A stretch of DNA of 64,000 bases from NCBI GenBank assembly GCA_036873135.1, contig JAPTYO010000007.1, positions 602,763 to 666,762 of the forward strand, given 5' to 3'. The position numbers and the translations under genes are program-made. The notes beneath the pieces are model-generated. The model was not told the origin of the DNA. It did no database searches and worked only from the letters and a program-made list of their open reading frames with translations. Of the stretch, positions 12,511-26,196 are shown piece after piece. Numbering within the stretch: position 1 is the stretch's first letter; each line of letters starts with the position of its first letter. Source of the DNA: Clarkia xantiana subsp. parviflora (taxonomy: Eukaryota > Streptophyta > Magnoliopsida > Myrtales > Onagraceae).

Positions 12511-13254
12511 GTAAACCCTTGTCTGTTTCTTTACCTGCTGCATGTCGTTCATCTGTTTGCTTTAATGCTGCATTGTAATTTCTTGATAGTTAACTAACTT
12601 GGAAAAGACCCAAATTGCATGCAAGATCTTGGAAATTTACTTTCTGGTGTAATTCCCATTTTGTTATTTCCATAGATCCAGCTCCTGTGGCTGCTGTTGT
12701 CATTTAATTTAGTTGAATATTCACTGAATCTACTAAAAGCTCAAAACTTTGATTGCAATGTCACACCAATTTGAACATTATTGCTTTTCAGCGAAAAAAG
12801 AAACAAAAAAGAGTTGCTTTAATCGATTAAAAGGAAGATGCTGTGATCTAGCTGAAAACGAATTTGTTCATGAAAGAAGCAGCAAAGGAAGCATCCTTTT
12901 TCAGCTTCCCGTAAAGCAATTTCACTTGGTGGTTCGAAAAAGAAATTCTATTTTTGGATTGTAATGGATACATCTTTTCAAACAAAGTTAAGGATTGTGA
13001 TAATAAGGGTATTTGATAAGGTTATGTTATTACGAATAACGAATTAAGAGATTTCGTGTTCTTATAAAGTGTTTTCATTCCTTTGGCATAAGAAAAAAAA
13101 GAAAGTGTTTTCATTAAACGAATTTGATGAACTCTTCGAGTAGCATACCTAAAGCTCTAAACTTTAAAACAAGCTAAAGTTTGTATTTTGAAATGTCTTT
13201 GATCCAGCTTATAGATAGAAAGATTAATTAACTCTCTTGTTCTCAAATTTGCAG
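12511..13254 (+). other. Probable 5' UTR intron of the ICR gene
   Basis: A donor GGAG|GTAAACCC at 12510/12511 and an acceptor TTTGCAG|GTCATT at 13254/13255 would remove 744 bases between a CT-rich leader (about 12230-12510) and the short exon with the start codon. No conserved coding frame lies inside. Confidence 0.55.
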
Positions 13255-13297
13255 GTCATTCCTTGCTCGGACAGAAATCACAAAATCTCAATTAAAC

Positions 13298-14413
13298 ATG
13301 CCAATACAAAGGTGAGAAACTGCAAAATTCATGAATATGTTCATTCTTCTGCTACTCATTATATGTTGCTGATCAATAAATTCTCCATTTTTTATGAATA
13401 GTCAATCAACCAGAAGAACCGAAATGCCACAGAGACAGACCTCCTCCGCGCGGGTCCCGCTGCAACTAAGAACATCGAGCTCCGACTCAGACTCGTCTCA
13501 GCACCACCGTCCCATCCCTGATCGTAGCCCGAAGCTCGGAATGGTAAATAATCAGAGAAAGCTCGGGACCCGCATTGCTGACCTGGAGACCCAGCTCGGT
13601 CAAGCCCAGAACGAGCTCAAGAACTTGAAGGGTCAGCTCGCCTCTGCAGAAGCTGCGAAGAACGAAGCTCAAGAGCTGCTCAAGAAGAAAAAAACCACCT
13701 TGAAGAAGAAAAAGAAACTACTTTCTGAACCCAACCCGGAAAAGATCACTCCTTCAGAAGTTGTTGATGATGCTAAGGAGATTGATGAAGCTGAAGTTGA
13801 AGTTCTTGTTGAGAAAGCCATGGTCGTGGTTGAACCAGAGATCGAGGTCAATGAAGAACCAGTGAAGCAAGAGATGGAAGCTGAGTCTTTGGATTCTAAA
13901 GAAGTGATTTTGCTCAGAACACGATTGGAAGAGTTCGATGAAGTGCGTAAAGAGAACGAGCTTCTAAAGAAGGAGATGAGTGAAGCGAACACCGCCATTT
14001 CCACTGCTCGGGCAAAACAGGAGGAGATGTCTGCAAAGATGAATCAAATGGAAGAGGAAATCAAGAGAAGCTATCAAGATTCCACACTACTCAAGGAAAA
14101 GCTCGAAGCAGTGGAACGGGCAAAAGAGGAATTAGAGGCGGAGATGAAGAAGATGAAGGTGCAGACCGAGCAGTGGAGGAAAGCAGCCGATGCAGCAGCT
14201 GCTGTCCTTGCCGGAGATATGGAGATGAAGTGTAGAGTTGCAGGAAGGTGCAGCTCCATGGATAAGCATTTCGGGGGCGGTTTGGACATTTCAGGCGGTG
14301 GTGGTGCTGGAGGATATGGAGGGTTCGTCGGGGATAGCGAGAACGACGAGGAAGGTGGAAGGCGGAAGATGAAGATGTTCGGCGACTTGTGGAAAAGGAA
14401 GGGCCAGAAATGA
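13298..14413 (+). CDS. Interactor of constitutively active ROPs (ICR/RIP coiled-coil scaffold)
   Basis: A 14-base first coding exon (13298-13311, ATGCCAATACAAAG) splices to 13402-14413, giving MPIQSQSTRR and then EMPQRQ, about 341 residues. The start is chosen because the family begins MP... and keeps the EMPQRQ(S/T) motif about ten residues in. The first half holds a Ser-rich segment and 'DRSPKLG', then long charged coiled coils (LETQLGQAQNELKNLKGQL; LLKKEMSEANTAISTARAKQ). Conserved C-terminal blocks are 'QTEQWRKAADAAAAVLA', 'RCSSMDKHF' and the ending GDLWKRKGQK. ICR proteins bind GTP-loaded ROP GTPases at the plasma membrane and link them to exocytosis and microtubules. The length fits the short ICR1-like members. 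A run of Lys/Leu (KKKKTTLKKKKKLL) is unusually basic. No membrane segment is seen. Confidence 0.92.
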
Positions 14414-15104
14414 GATTCAATGTTTTTAAATTTTTTCTGGGATTTTGCTGCAGTTCTTGTGCTTGGAGATGGTTTAGTTAGTTGTAGTGACATATTTATT
14501 GTGTATGAACTGAGCAATGAGCATCCATTCACAGATCATGTATGGATAGATCAAAATTTGGTACAAAATTCAAAATTCACTTTGTGATGGAGCGTGATGG
14601 GATAGATGGGATTCATTGGATGGAGGCGCAAGAACTTGTTGATTCAGAAAAATGTCGAGGAATTGACGCAGAATTGAATTTTTTTTTTTTTTTTTTTTAT
14701 ATATATAATTCAACTAACTCTCAACGGCTAAACACAATTTAAATAATGAAAACAAAAATCCTAGTCCAAAATCCGAAATTTGCAACACCCTAATAAATCG
14801 AAAAATTGCAAAAAAATCTGAAGAAACATAAAACTGAAATTACGACCGCTAAACGAAAGAATTTGGGAAAAAAACGTCAAACCCACATGAAATATTGTAC
14901 TCGAACGCCAAAACCAATACTTCAAGATCACTTTGCTGCTAAAATCTGGACATAAGGTGAGAGGTAAAAATGGAAATGCATTCATTCAATCTGCTTGCTA
15001 GCATTGCATGTATGTGTTTTCCAAAAATTTCTCTAAATACCCACCAAACTAACAAACAAAACGAATTGATGCCCACAATTACAAACTTGTACACAAATTC
15101 ATTA

Positions 15105-17326
15105 CTCATCATCACTGTCAGTGCCATAGTTTTGACAGAGTGATAAAAGACCCGTTTCAGCATTTGATTTGTTATGCTCTTCATCTGTCTTCTTTTCTTC
15201 AGGTTTCTGGGAATTGTTCTGATTTGAAGCAAGAGCAGCTGGTTTTTTCACAACGGCGACTCGAACTGTTGTTGATCCAAAAACGATTTTACCATCACCT
15301 CTACTCCGAATGCCATCATTTGCTGTTCACGAACGAGAAATTAAGAAGATGAGAATCACATTACATATATGGTAACTACTACAAGCTTCTATCAACAAAA
15401 TGATTTATATCGAAGTCTTACCTTTATTAGTAGAGATGGTATCAGAAGAACCAACTTTAGTCAAAGAATCAGTCGGATTTGCTGTGAATTCTCCTGAAGT
15501 TTTTCTCTTCTGCATGATGATAGAGCAAAAAAATGCAAGTAGATAAGTAATTAATCCAAGATAAATGTTACGGAGTCGATACTAAGAGGTGTATATATCA
15601 GGCATCAGCAGATTAGATCAGTACTTGGTCCAGATGATGCCATTTTCAAAAACAAGTAAAATCCCAGACAATCCAGAAAAAACTTGTGATAAAAAATCAT
15701 GTACCTTCGAAATAGAGCCGTTCAATTCAGCATCACTGCTTGATGGCTGGAAGAAATCATCATCATCAGAATCATCATCATCATCAATTCTTCGCACATA
15801 ATCTTTTGAGTTCTGCAATAAATTTGCAGCAAGACAAAGAGTTAAACCTCATGAAAAAATCAAATTGTAGCACATAAACACACAACTGCAAGAGTAACAG
15901 TCATCAAAATACCTGAAATACTATTGATTTGAGTAGTGCTTCATCTTCTTCTTCCAACTTTTTTTCCTGCAACATTATTGGTGCAGACAGAGCATGTTAA
16001 TAAAGGAAGATTTATCAATCAAATACAGGAGAATTAGAGCAGAGGTGACTATTTGAAGAACTAGAGATCTCTACACAGGATGAATGTAACGGAAATATAA
16101 TGCAAGAGCACCTATGGCTAAGCACCTTTCTGCTTAATCCCATGAATGAATTCTCAGATGAAATTACAAATAACCACTTGTAAATTTTTAATTGAAAAAG
16201 TAAATAGCTCAGAGGCAATACCGTTTGAACTGATGAACGTTGCAAGGCCTCTAACATTGCATCCACACTCACAGTTGCATGCCGAGACTGTAAAAGAATA
16301 TAACCAAGTTAGTTCTTTATACACTATTTGAAGAAATAAATAATACCTAATCTCACTTTACAAACATGATGATGGAAATGTAGAACGAAGGCCGCATACC
16401 TTCATTGACTTCATTTCATCAAGAGCAGCCATTATATCCATCTCTCTTTTTGAGTCTAGGGTTCGATTCTCTAACGATTTCATTGCATCACCCATCTCTT
16501 CAGCCTCCTTTTTTCTTTTGGCTATATCCTCAACCTTCAAAATGCAGAAATCATAATCAATCATAGGAAAACTTCATCTATAATATGAAGACGGAAGATA
16601 ATATCAAATGTTTTTAGCTACCTCATCCTCAGCTCGCCAAGGTTCAAAATTTCTTGTAGCACCAGACTCCACAATATAATCTGAATTTTGAGGGTCCGTC
16701 TTCATTGTCAGCTCAGCAGAACACTTGGTACACTTAAAGTAGAACCTGAAAATTTGTATCCCCAGATACATCTGCATATGAATATACAAGTTATCAGTTT
16801 TGACTGTAATAATGACAGAAAATAGGAAACAACACATTTGTAACAATAACAGCAAATAAGAAACAGAACACTTGTAGAGTGAAGATGAACAGGCTATAGC
16901 ATTAATCTAAATCGCAATCTTCATAAAAAGGCTTGCGGTTGATAAAAAAATGACTGTAAAATAGATACCAATAATTTCGTAATAGAAACCTAACACCGCG
17001 ATGCAATTTATCTACAAACAAATCCTCATGTGAACTACATTAAGGTCAAGTTTAACATACTACTAAAAAACTTACGGCGTTGAATTGAAAATCATGTAGA
17101 TAAAGAAAAGATCGGGAAGGGTAGGTACCTCGCCGATAACATCCTCCTTTCGAGAATTGAACTTTGTTCCTTTATAAATGTAATTACCGCAGGTGTTACA
17201 CCTGATACTCATGGGAAGCATCATGCGAACCTTAATCTGCAAATTCTTCGGCCTACGAACCCTAGGGAGCTTGGCCGGATCAAAATCCGGCGGATAGTAC
17301 TTGTTGAGAACCTTCCTTTCTCCCAT
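15105..17326 (-). CDS. YJU2: Splicing factor YJU2/CCDC94 homologue (CWC16 family)
   Basis: Eight exons on the minus strand: 17326-17129, 16771-16622, 16534-16400, 16287-16222, 15966-15913, 15812-15705, 15509-15422 and 15322-15105 (stop 15107-15105), about 338 residues. The N terminus [17 protein letters not shown] is diagnostic. CNTC (residues 43-46) and CTKC (80-83) supply the four-cysteine zinc site of the CWC16 domain. Next come '[20 protein letters not shown]', a coiled region ([20 protein letters not shown]) and an acidic Asp repeat in exon 6, encoded by a TCA/ATC trinucleotide stretch. YJU2 joins the Prp19-activated spliceosome and promotes branching in step 1. The low-complexity C terminus ends TDSDDE. 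The upstream end faces the intergenic MITE at 17969-18695. Confidence 0.95.
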
Positions 17327-17968
17327 CTTCTGCTCTTAAACTTCAGATACCGCTGATTCTCCGCCGCCGGTACCTCTTCAGCCGCAGCAGCCGCCTTCTA
17401 AGAGGACGGAGCAACACTAGAGGCGGAGATCGGATATACACAGACTCTAGAAGCTCGACTCGCGAAAGAATAATTACTTTGTTAAAAAAAAAAAAAAAAC
17501 TCGGGACAGTTTTAATGCCCGCTACCGACTCAAATTGGGCCGAACATGTTCGTTCTGACTAAAAAACAAAAATGGTATTTTAAAATAAAATAATTTAAAA
17601 AATAACAGAAAATAAAAAAACTTAATGGAGCTATCTTCTTGTGGTGGTCCCACTTGATTGTGACTCATAATATTTTTCAAGAATAATTTATCCTTGTATT
17701 TTGCCACTGCCAACTGCCAATGTGGGTAGAGAAAAAGGGATGTACAAGAGCACATTAATTACAATTTACTAGCTTTTATCATTTGGACATTTTTTAGTAA
17801 ATAAATTAGAGACTATCTATTATCTAAGCTTTACCTTATTTTAGCATGAGTAATAATATAGAGCTTGAAATAAACAAATATGAGAAAGAAAAAGTCATTC
17901 TTACAAGTATAGTCATCAACAAATAAATAGAGAAATTGTATTCTTCCACCATTTTGAAGATAATAAAT

Positions 17969-18695
17969 GGGTTAAGAACATAAGAAAGACTTGAATAATG
18001 ACTCGTGTTAACAGGAGAGATCTGAATATTCAAATGTTGATATTAAAAGTCTGAATTAATTTTTTGTTAAATTTAACAGAACCACGTGAAATGTCAGAAA
18101 TACACCTTTACAATTATTGTAACAATTTAGCAATTTAATTAATGAAATATGAAATGTTTAAAATACCCCTGCCCACTAAATATGCTCTTAAAGCCACCAC
18201 GACTCTGGTCACCGCCACCCACCTCAACACCGGCGACCACCACCCGGCTCCGGCGACCACCACCCGACTCCGGCGACCGCCACCACGGCTCCGGTTAGGC
18301 CCAAATCGGAGCTACTGGCCCCGATTGGCCCGATCGGAGCTTTTTTTGCTCCGATCGGGGCCGGTAGCTCCGATTTGGGCCTAACCGGAGCCGTGGTGGC
18401 GGTCGCCGGAGTTGGGTGGTGGTCGTTAGAGCCGGGTGGCGGTTGCCGGAGCCGTGGTGGCTTTAACGGCATTTTCGTCTTTTCAGGTCAAGCATGTGAG
18501 GGACACACTTTGGTCGGAGGGCATTTTCGGGATTTCAATTTATTTTCGATCACATGCCAAGCATAGTTGAAAATTGACGAAGACCTCTTATATCAACAAA
18601 GTTGAAAATTCAGACCGTTACTATTAACATTTGAACATTCAGACCTCTCCCGTCAACATGGGCCAAAATTCAGGCTCTTCTTGTGTTCTTAACCC
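17969..18695. mobile_element. Complete Mutator-like MITE, GGGTTAAGAACA family
   Basis: It starts GGGTTAAGAACATAAG and ends CTTGTGTTCTTAACCC. The flanks ATAATAAAT at 17960-17968 and 18696-18704 are an exact 9 bp target duplication, the Mutator-like signature. Long AT-rich arms carry subterminal motifs (TTAACAGAACCACGTG; GATCACATGCCAAGC). The core is GC-rich, with CTCCGGCGACCACCACC repeats on one side, the complementary GGTGGTCG/GCCGGAG repeats on the other, and a CCGATCGGAGC palindrome in the middle. No transposase is encoded. Confidence 0.9.
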
Positions 18696-19167
18696 ATAAT
18701 AAATTATAATCAATTTACTTTTAAGTTATATTTTTAATTTAATATTTAAAAATAGCATAAAAATACATAAAATTTATTTAAAAAATATTTATAACAATTT
18801 GATACCGAAAATTAAAAAAGCTGAAAAAAAATAGAATAGAAAGTATACCCCTTTTTTTTAAGCAAAGCTTAGCCCTTAAGCCAAAGGGCGACAATGAGGC
18901 CATATAGGGACACACCATGACTAGGTGCATGCAACATGGTTTAAAGTTGCAACAAACATACATACATTTAAAGAGGGAAAATATTGTAAATGGAAATGAT
19001 AATGCCTGGATTGTGAATTTGGAAACCACACAAACAACTGCAGCCACACACTACTGCTTTATGATGCAAATGTTGTCCAAGTAAGGACTGGTACACCTAG
19101 TCCTTAACAAACCAATAGACATCATCACATTAAGTCCATTCATGCATTTAATTAGGACACATAGAGA

Positions 19168-20853
<1,686 letters not shown>

Positions 20854-21219
20854 TCAAGTTGCTCGAGAAGACGATGCACCGCGCTTTTCTTTTCCCTTCA
20901 ATTCAATGTCTGCGGGGATATTACGCTACTTATTTATCAAATTTTATTTATATAAACTTAAAATTTAATTAATTAATTGATTAGAAATGATAAATTGAGT
21001 TGGGAGCCGGGAGGGTTAAGTAACTTAAGTTTGAATCTCATAAAGTCATAATTACTAAATTGCTAACTGAATTTTCCAAAATGTGTAATTGGATAATCAA
21101 TTTTTTTAGTAAATTCCAAAATTTTACTAACATACATTTTATTAACGCCGTTCATTTTTCTGTTAACTATAGATAAATATATTTTACCAAATGACTAAAA
21201 ACGCCTAATAATTCTAACG

Positions 21220-21590
21220 TTTATATAAGCGTTGGCTTGCCGTGCTGGCCTCCTTTTGACATCTGCACGACCTTCGGCACCGCGCTCAACGGTGTTACTG
21301 ACGGATTCGCTCCAGTTGTCAAATCTCGTTAGGTCTTCGGCTTCCAGGCTTTCTTTGTTTGGTGTGTTAGATGATATCCGGTCTTTAGATAATGTTGCTT
21401 TCTCTGTTATGTTTGTTCCTCGTTTAGTTGTTCGGTTGGCACACCTTTTTGTTAAACAGGCATCACTGTTAAATGTTACGGGAACTTGGGACTACCCACT
21501 TATCCCGGGATGCTTTGTTTTGCCACCTCCCTTGTACTGAACAGTTTCCTTTATATTATATCACAGTTGACCAAAAAAAATATATATAAA
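21220..21590 (+). pseudogene. 5'-truncated LINE-like remnant with RNase H C-terminal segment
   Basis: The frame from about 21226 to 21540 reads KALACRAGLLL, then TDSLQLSNLV, and near the end VMFVPRLVVRLAHLFVKQAS. This is the pattern of the plant non-LTR (and reverse-transcriptase-associated) RNase H domain: '(E)ALA.R.GL', '.DS..L', 'F.FVPR..N..AH.LA...'. It stops at TGA 21538-21540 and is followed within 50 bases by an A-rich run (CCAAAAAAAATATATA). Upstream reverse-transcriptase sequence is absent, so this is a dead 3' fragment. Base composition is clearly more GC-rich than the flanks. Target duplications are not clear. Confidence 0.6.
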
Positions 21591-21910
21591 CATATATATT
21601 AAATATATAGTCCAAATTAAAAATAACTGATTATTCAAATTTTATATTTTATAGAATTTAAAAATTATACACATCACACGAATCTATTACTTTTGTATAG
21701 ATTTTCTCACTCATTTTAAAAATCAAGAATTGTCAATTGTGTCTCAGATAATATATATATATATATATATATATTTAAGTCTAAAAGATTTGCAAAATTT
21801 TATACTAACCAAGTTGTCCTAAAACCTCATGTTAACAAATTGAACATAAAATTATATTTTCAAGTATAAGTTCAAGCGATTCGTCTAAAATTTCACATGA
21901 TCTAAAGTTG

Positions 21911-22007
21911 ATTGTCCCTTGGGTCTGTTCTCGCTTGAAACACGAGCCATGTCTCATTATACATACATGGCTCGGGTTTCAAGCCAGAACAGACCCGAGG
22001 GGCAAGA
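21911..22007. repeat. Near-perfect fold-back of about 36 bp arms
   Basis: The arm at about 21916-21951 (GGGTCTGTTCTCGCTTGAAA, then ACGAGCCATG) is the reverse complement of 21966-22002 (CATGGCTCGGGTTTCAAGCC...) with about three mismatches, separated by a loop of about 14 bases. The paired region extends a few bases outward with weaker pairing. It may be a small MITE or a hairpin-RNA source. Confidence 0.75.
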
Positions 22008-22440
22008 GACAAGGGTCAAGATATAGTGCCTGAACTTGAGCAATTTTTTCTTATTTTCGCCAATGTTTGTGCCAACTAAACAATGCATTATGAAATATCA
22101 ACTATCTCCAAATAAGGACTCAGGTTCTTTTGTTTAAAAGCAAGCGATAAGCAATTACCGAAAAAACCGAACCAATCTTACGCCGCGGACCTTGCAGCGA
22201 GCCGGAAAGAAGTTCACTCTTGGCTCGAATGGTAGCTCGATGTGCTATTTCGAGTTAGGATACATCCAATGATTTGATCCCCCAAATGTACACCAACTAC
22301 TACATTGATTTCCTAAACCAAACTCTTCTACCTCATCAACACCAAACTCCCCACCTACCAACCTACCTTATATCATTTACACCATAAACCCCATCACCAT
22401 TACAGCCCCCACATCAAACCATTACAAAGCAGCTTCAAAA

Positions 22441-24134
22441 CTACATGTTGAGATCGATTTTAGGTTTCTTAGGCAACGGAATCGTAACATTACATCTCGG
22501 GCATTTAGGGTTACCTTGTGAAACCAGGACGTAGGCGAGACAGATAGGGCAGCCCATTGCAACAGGTGACATGGAGAACCGGTTCTCCACTTGCTCCGAT
22601 GTTGTCTCTCTTGTGGATGAGGATGAGGATGAGCACGAAGGGGACTGCATATGCGATGGTTTCCAAAAGGGAGACCTTCGTTTTGTGGTTTCCTTTTCGG
22701 CTCTTTCTAGGGCTGACTTCACTTTATCGAGTGTGCATACGCTCTGGTAGTTGGGAGACGAGGAAGGGGAGGATGAGACGAGCTTCAAGTCTAGGCAGGG
22801 ATCATCTGAGCGATTTCTTGGCAGCTTTGATGGAGAGTAGGGTTGGGTGCTTAGGTCTTGGAGCTTGGTTTGGTGCCTATGGCTTCCTGATATTGATGTA
22901 GTTGAAGTGGTTGAGCTGCATCTTTGTATGTAGACTTTACCCGACTGAAACCGAACAGAAAACGAAGCAATGTCATTCATTATGACCAATAAACATAAAC
23001 AAAAACTAAGCTAAGTTTCACTACTATAGAGCAATTACAAACAGAACAAGTCAAGGTGTTTTCATTAACAAGTTTCTATTTCTACCCTTGTCCCTCATGA
23101 AGATCTTTATGGATTTCCAACCATGGTCTATTCATACAATAATTGCTGCAGAAAAATCAATCAGGGCAAAGCCCATATCAATCTAAACAGAGCATTTTGA
23201 CAAAACTTAGAGTAAACTTAGTAAGAATTTTGTATTAAAGAGAATTTTGACATAGTCATCATTTTACATAACAATGTAAGTTATTCACCTTCTGCTAAGC
23301 TTCAGTCCAATTTCCAGTTGCAGTTATAGAATTTTTCATCTACAGGAGATAATACACTGAACAAACTCTATAAAACCTGACATGTATCTCTCATTTCCAA
23401 AGTTCTAGATGTGCAGATAGGTAATCACAGAATATGATCATTCACAGACAAATAAAACAACTGCAGAGTCTATTAGGATCATCACATCTACTCGACAACT
23501 CGGTTACTGTGATTGAGAAAGCAGCTGTTTGTTTAACTTCAGCATACTTGAATTTCCATATTAATTACTTCTCATCAAAGTAAATTGTACTGAGAAATAT
23601 ATCCACCTGTCGATAACTACACAATTTTCTTCAATCTTTGATAGAGATAGGACTTCTTTCTATACTAAAGATTCTACGTTGAGCTACCAAGCTTTTAAAT
23701 TTGAAATACGCTGCATGCAACAAATTCGATCACGAAATCATCGACTGATCGAATCAAACAACCTAATTTCCCGATGTCTCTTAATTCTGCATCAATTCGT
23801 ACCGAATTGCTCCTAAAATTGCAATCGGTTCATACAATTTCAACTTTAAACTCATCTGATCAGTATACACAGCAAGAAACTGAAATTTCCGATAGCTGAA
23901 ACGAACAGAACCTCGAGATACAACATGAAGAAGTACCTTCAAGTCTAGGCGCTTCTCCCAACCAGCGGGAACGTGAAGGTCGAGGTCCAGCTCCTCGGAC
24001 TGGATCTTACCGGGACCACCGCCGAGCAGGTCACGTGTGATCGGGATAGACTGATTATCCGGCGCCGGAGAACCACTGGCAGCACTGCTGTTTCCATTGA
24101 GGTAGCGTGTCCAGGAACTCACGTCTGCAGTCAT
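22441..24134 (-). CDS. CFL1: CURLY FLAG LEAF 1-like WW-domain repressor with GIR-type zinc ribbon
   Basis: Two exons, 24134-23937 and 22944-22441, with an intron of 992 bp, 233 residues. The N terminus is MTADVSSWTRYLNG. An EAR-like ELDLDL lies at residues 48-53, followed by a short WW-like segment (VPAGWEKRLDLKSGKVYIQ) that spans the exon junction. After a Ser-rich middle with 'DPCLDLKLVSSS', the C terminus has CPIC (about 198-201) and CPRC (about 214-217), a four-cysteine ribbon like that of GL2-interacting repressors, and ends KIDLNM, a second EAR-type DLN motif. From memory, rice CFL1 and Arabidopsis AtCFL1 restrain the HDG1 homeodomain factor and thereby cuticle formation. Only the first tryptophan of the WW domain is obvious, so partner binding is uncertain. 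Confidence 0.8.
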
Positions 24135-24181
24135 GGAAGAGTTTATACGCTGAGTGGAAGCATTGGAGAGGGAAGAGTCGG

Positions 24182-24190
24182 CTTTTATAT
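24182..24190 (-). promoter_or_regulatory. TATA box of the CFL1-like gene
   Basis: On the minus strand GATATAAAAG lies about 50 bases upstream of the ATG at 24134, which implies a short 5' UTR of about 20-25 bases. Confidence 0.55.
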
Positions 24191-24708
24191 CAAGCGAATT
24201 GAAGGAGTGGGTAAGTCGAATTAATAATCAATTCAGAAATATTAATTCCCCTCTTTAATAATTAATTATAATTATTAATTATTATTGTCGAGTGTCGACC
24301 GATTTAGTTAAAAAAAATATATAAGGCATAAAAGTTTTTAACTGCCGTCATAAACTACATATGTTAAATTAATTAATTTAAGGTAATATGATAAATTCTT
24401 ATTTCTCAATATATTAAAAAAAAAAAAAATTTAATAAATTGTTATCGCGGAGACTTACTTAATTACCAAATTACACATAAGAATAGATATTTAATTCGGA
24501 TCTAATCACACTTTGTTCTTCAAATTGTGTCTCATTATTAAAATCTTAACACATGTATTTTGCGTAAATTTAGTTATTTTTTCCTTCTAAAACTTGTTAG
24601 CCTTGGTGAACCATAAATAAAAATATTAGGAATAGTAGGGTAGGTGATATGAGTCCATTTAATTCAAACCAATGTTTAACTAGCTATTAATGCATATATA
24701 ATACATAT

Positions 24709-25336
24709 GGTTAATTATCAAATTGCTAGTTGAACTTTATATGAATATGCAATTAATTAGCTGAACTTTTTTTAGCAAATTGCTAACAGGACTTTTGATT
24801 ACGTGTATTTTGCTAGCTCTGTCAATTTTGTCGTCAACTATGGAGTACGGACAAAGTATAATTTTCAAATTTATTAAAACACTCTAAAATTCCACTATGA
24901 TTTTAAAATAATCTCAACGTTTATGTGAAACCAAATAAAAATCTCGAATAAATTTTAGAATGCATGATGCCTTTATACAAAAAAAAAATTTATATAAGTA
25001 TAATCACAAATTTAAAAAGTAAATCATTTTAAAAAAAATTAATAGAATTTTTAAAATATTCTAATAATTTAATTTTTAGTTACATTTATGTTGTTTATAT
25101 ATTTATTAACATGTCTTATTTGATTTTATATAAAACATGATGTTATTATATCATTATAGAAAACCCTTAGGTGTTTAAAAAAAATGTTAAAAGTATTTTT
25201 TATCCAAATTATCGAAAAGATGGACGAAACTAGCTTTATGAACAATAAAAAAGTAGTTAATAATTTGTTAAAAAAAAGTTTAACTAGCAAATTGCACTTT
25301 AAAAAAAAAAGTTGAGCTAGGGATTTGGTAATTAAC
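24709..25336. mobile_element. Inverted-repeat element, GCTAGCTGAACTT family (second copy)
   Basis: The left end GGTTAATTATCAAATTGCTA is matched by the inverted right end (GTTAATTACCAAATCCCTAG), followed on both arms by a TAG(T/C)T(G/C)AAC stretch. The arms are over 90 bp, diverged, around an AT-rich centre. It is related to the copy in the CID intron (591-1040). No target duplication was found. Confidence 0.55.
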
Positions 25337-25663
25337 ATCTACTCAAAATTTATTTACATAGAATTTCCATATCCGAAATGTTCACACGTCTTCTCTAAAA
25401 AAACAGCGTAGGGTAGAAAAAGTTATGACATGACCGTTAAGATCTTGATGATACGTATTCTAAGTGTAATTAATTTTGTATTTTTTTAAAAATCCTATTG
25501 GAATTAGTAAACTCTAGAAGGAAAATATTAAATCTAATAACACATGTCAAAATCTTAACGGTGAAGCACGATCTGAACCATAAAAAGTGAGACATGTAAT
25601 CTGAATCTCATCTTATAGCCTATTATCAATTAATATTAATAATCATAATATTCATTTAGAGAT

Positions 25664-25843
25664 GGGCTTTGCTATAAAGTGTGAAAAAAAGTGTGAAAAA
25701 ACTATAGAAAGTTAACAACTGCCACGTGGCAATGCATTGCATGATTCTCTTTTTAATTTATATCAAATTGTTAACTGGCATGTTGCAGTTGTTAACTTTC
25801 TATAGTTTTTTCACTCTTTTTTTCACACTTTAAGGAATTACTC
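25664..25843. mobile_element. 180-bp MITE (TAAAGTGTGAAAAAA family), copy 1
   Basis: The arms TAAAGTGTGAAAAAAAGTGT and the inverted CACTCTTTTTTTCACACTTTA enclose GTTAACAACTGCCACGTGGC. The flanks TTTAGAGAT at 25655-25663 and 25844-25852 are an exact 9 bp duplication, pointing to Mutator-like mobilisation although the outermost bases of the arms differ. Confidence 0.85.
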
Positions 25844-26196
25844 TTTAGAGATTGAAGCCACCCTTAAAAACGGTACTCGAATAAAATGAATGGTTAAAAC
25901 CAGAAAAACAACAATATGAGTTGAAATAGAAAGTGGATGATAAATGCAAACTTAAATGATGTTTGGCAAAGGAAGGTGTAGTATTGAAGATATCACTTAC
26001 ACAATATGACACTCTTTAAAACTTACCTTCTTCCCTTCCAATCTATTCATTACTTCCCTCATATTCAATGTCACCGCTCTCCTCCTCATCTTTTAATTCT
26101 TAATAATTAATAATACTTAATGATCTCAAATATACTCGATTCAGGTACCTAATCAATTTATTTCGAATTGAATATTTTTAGGTAATATTATAACAT

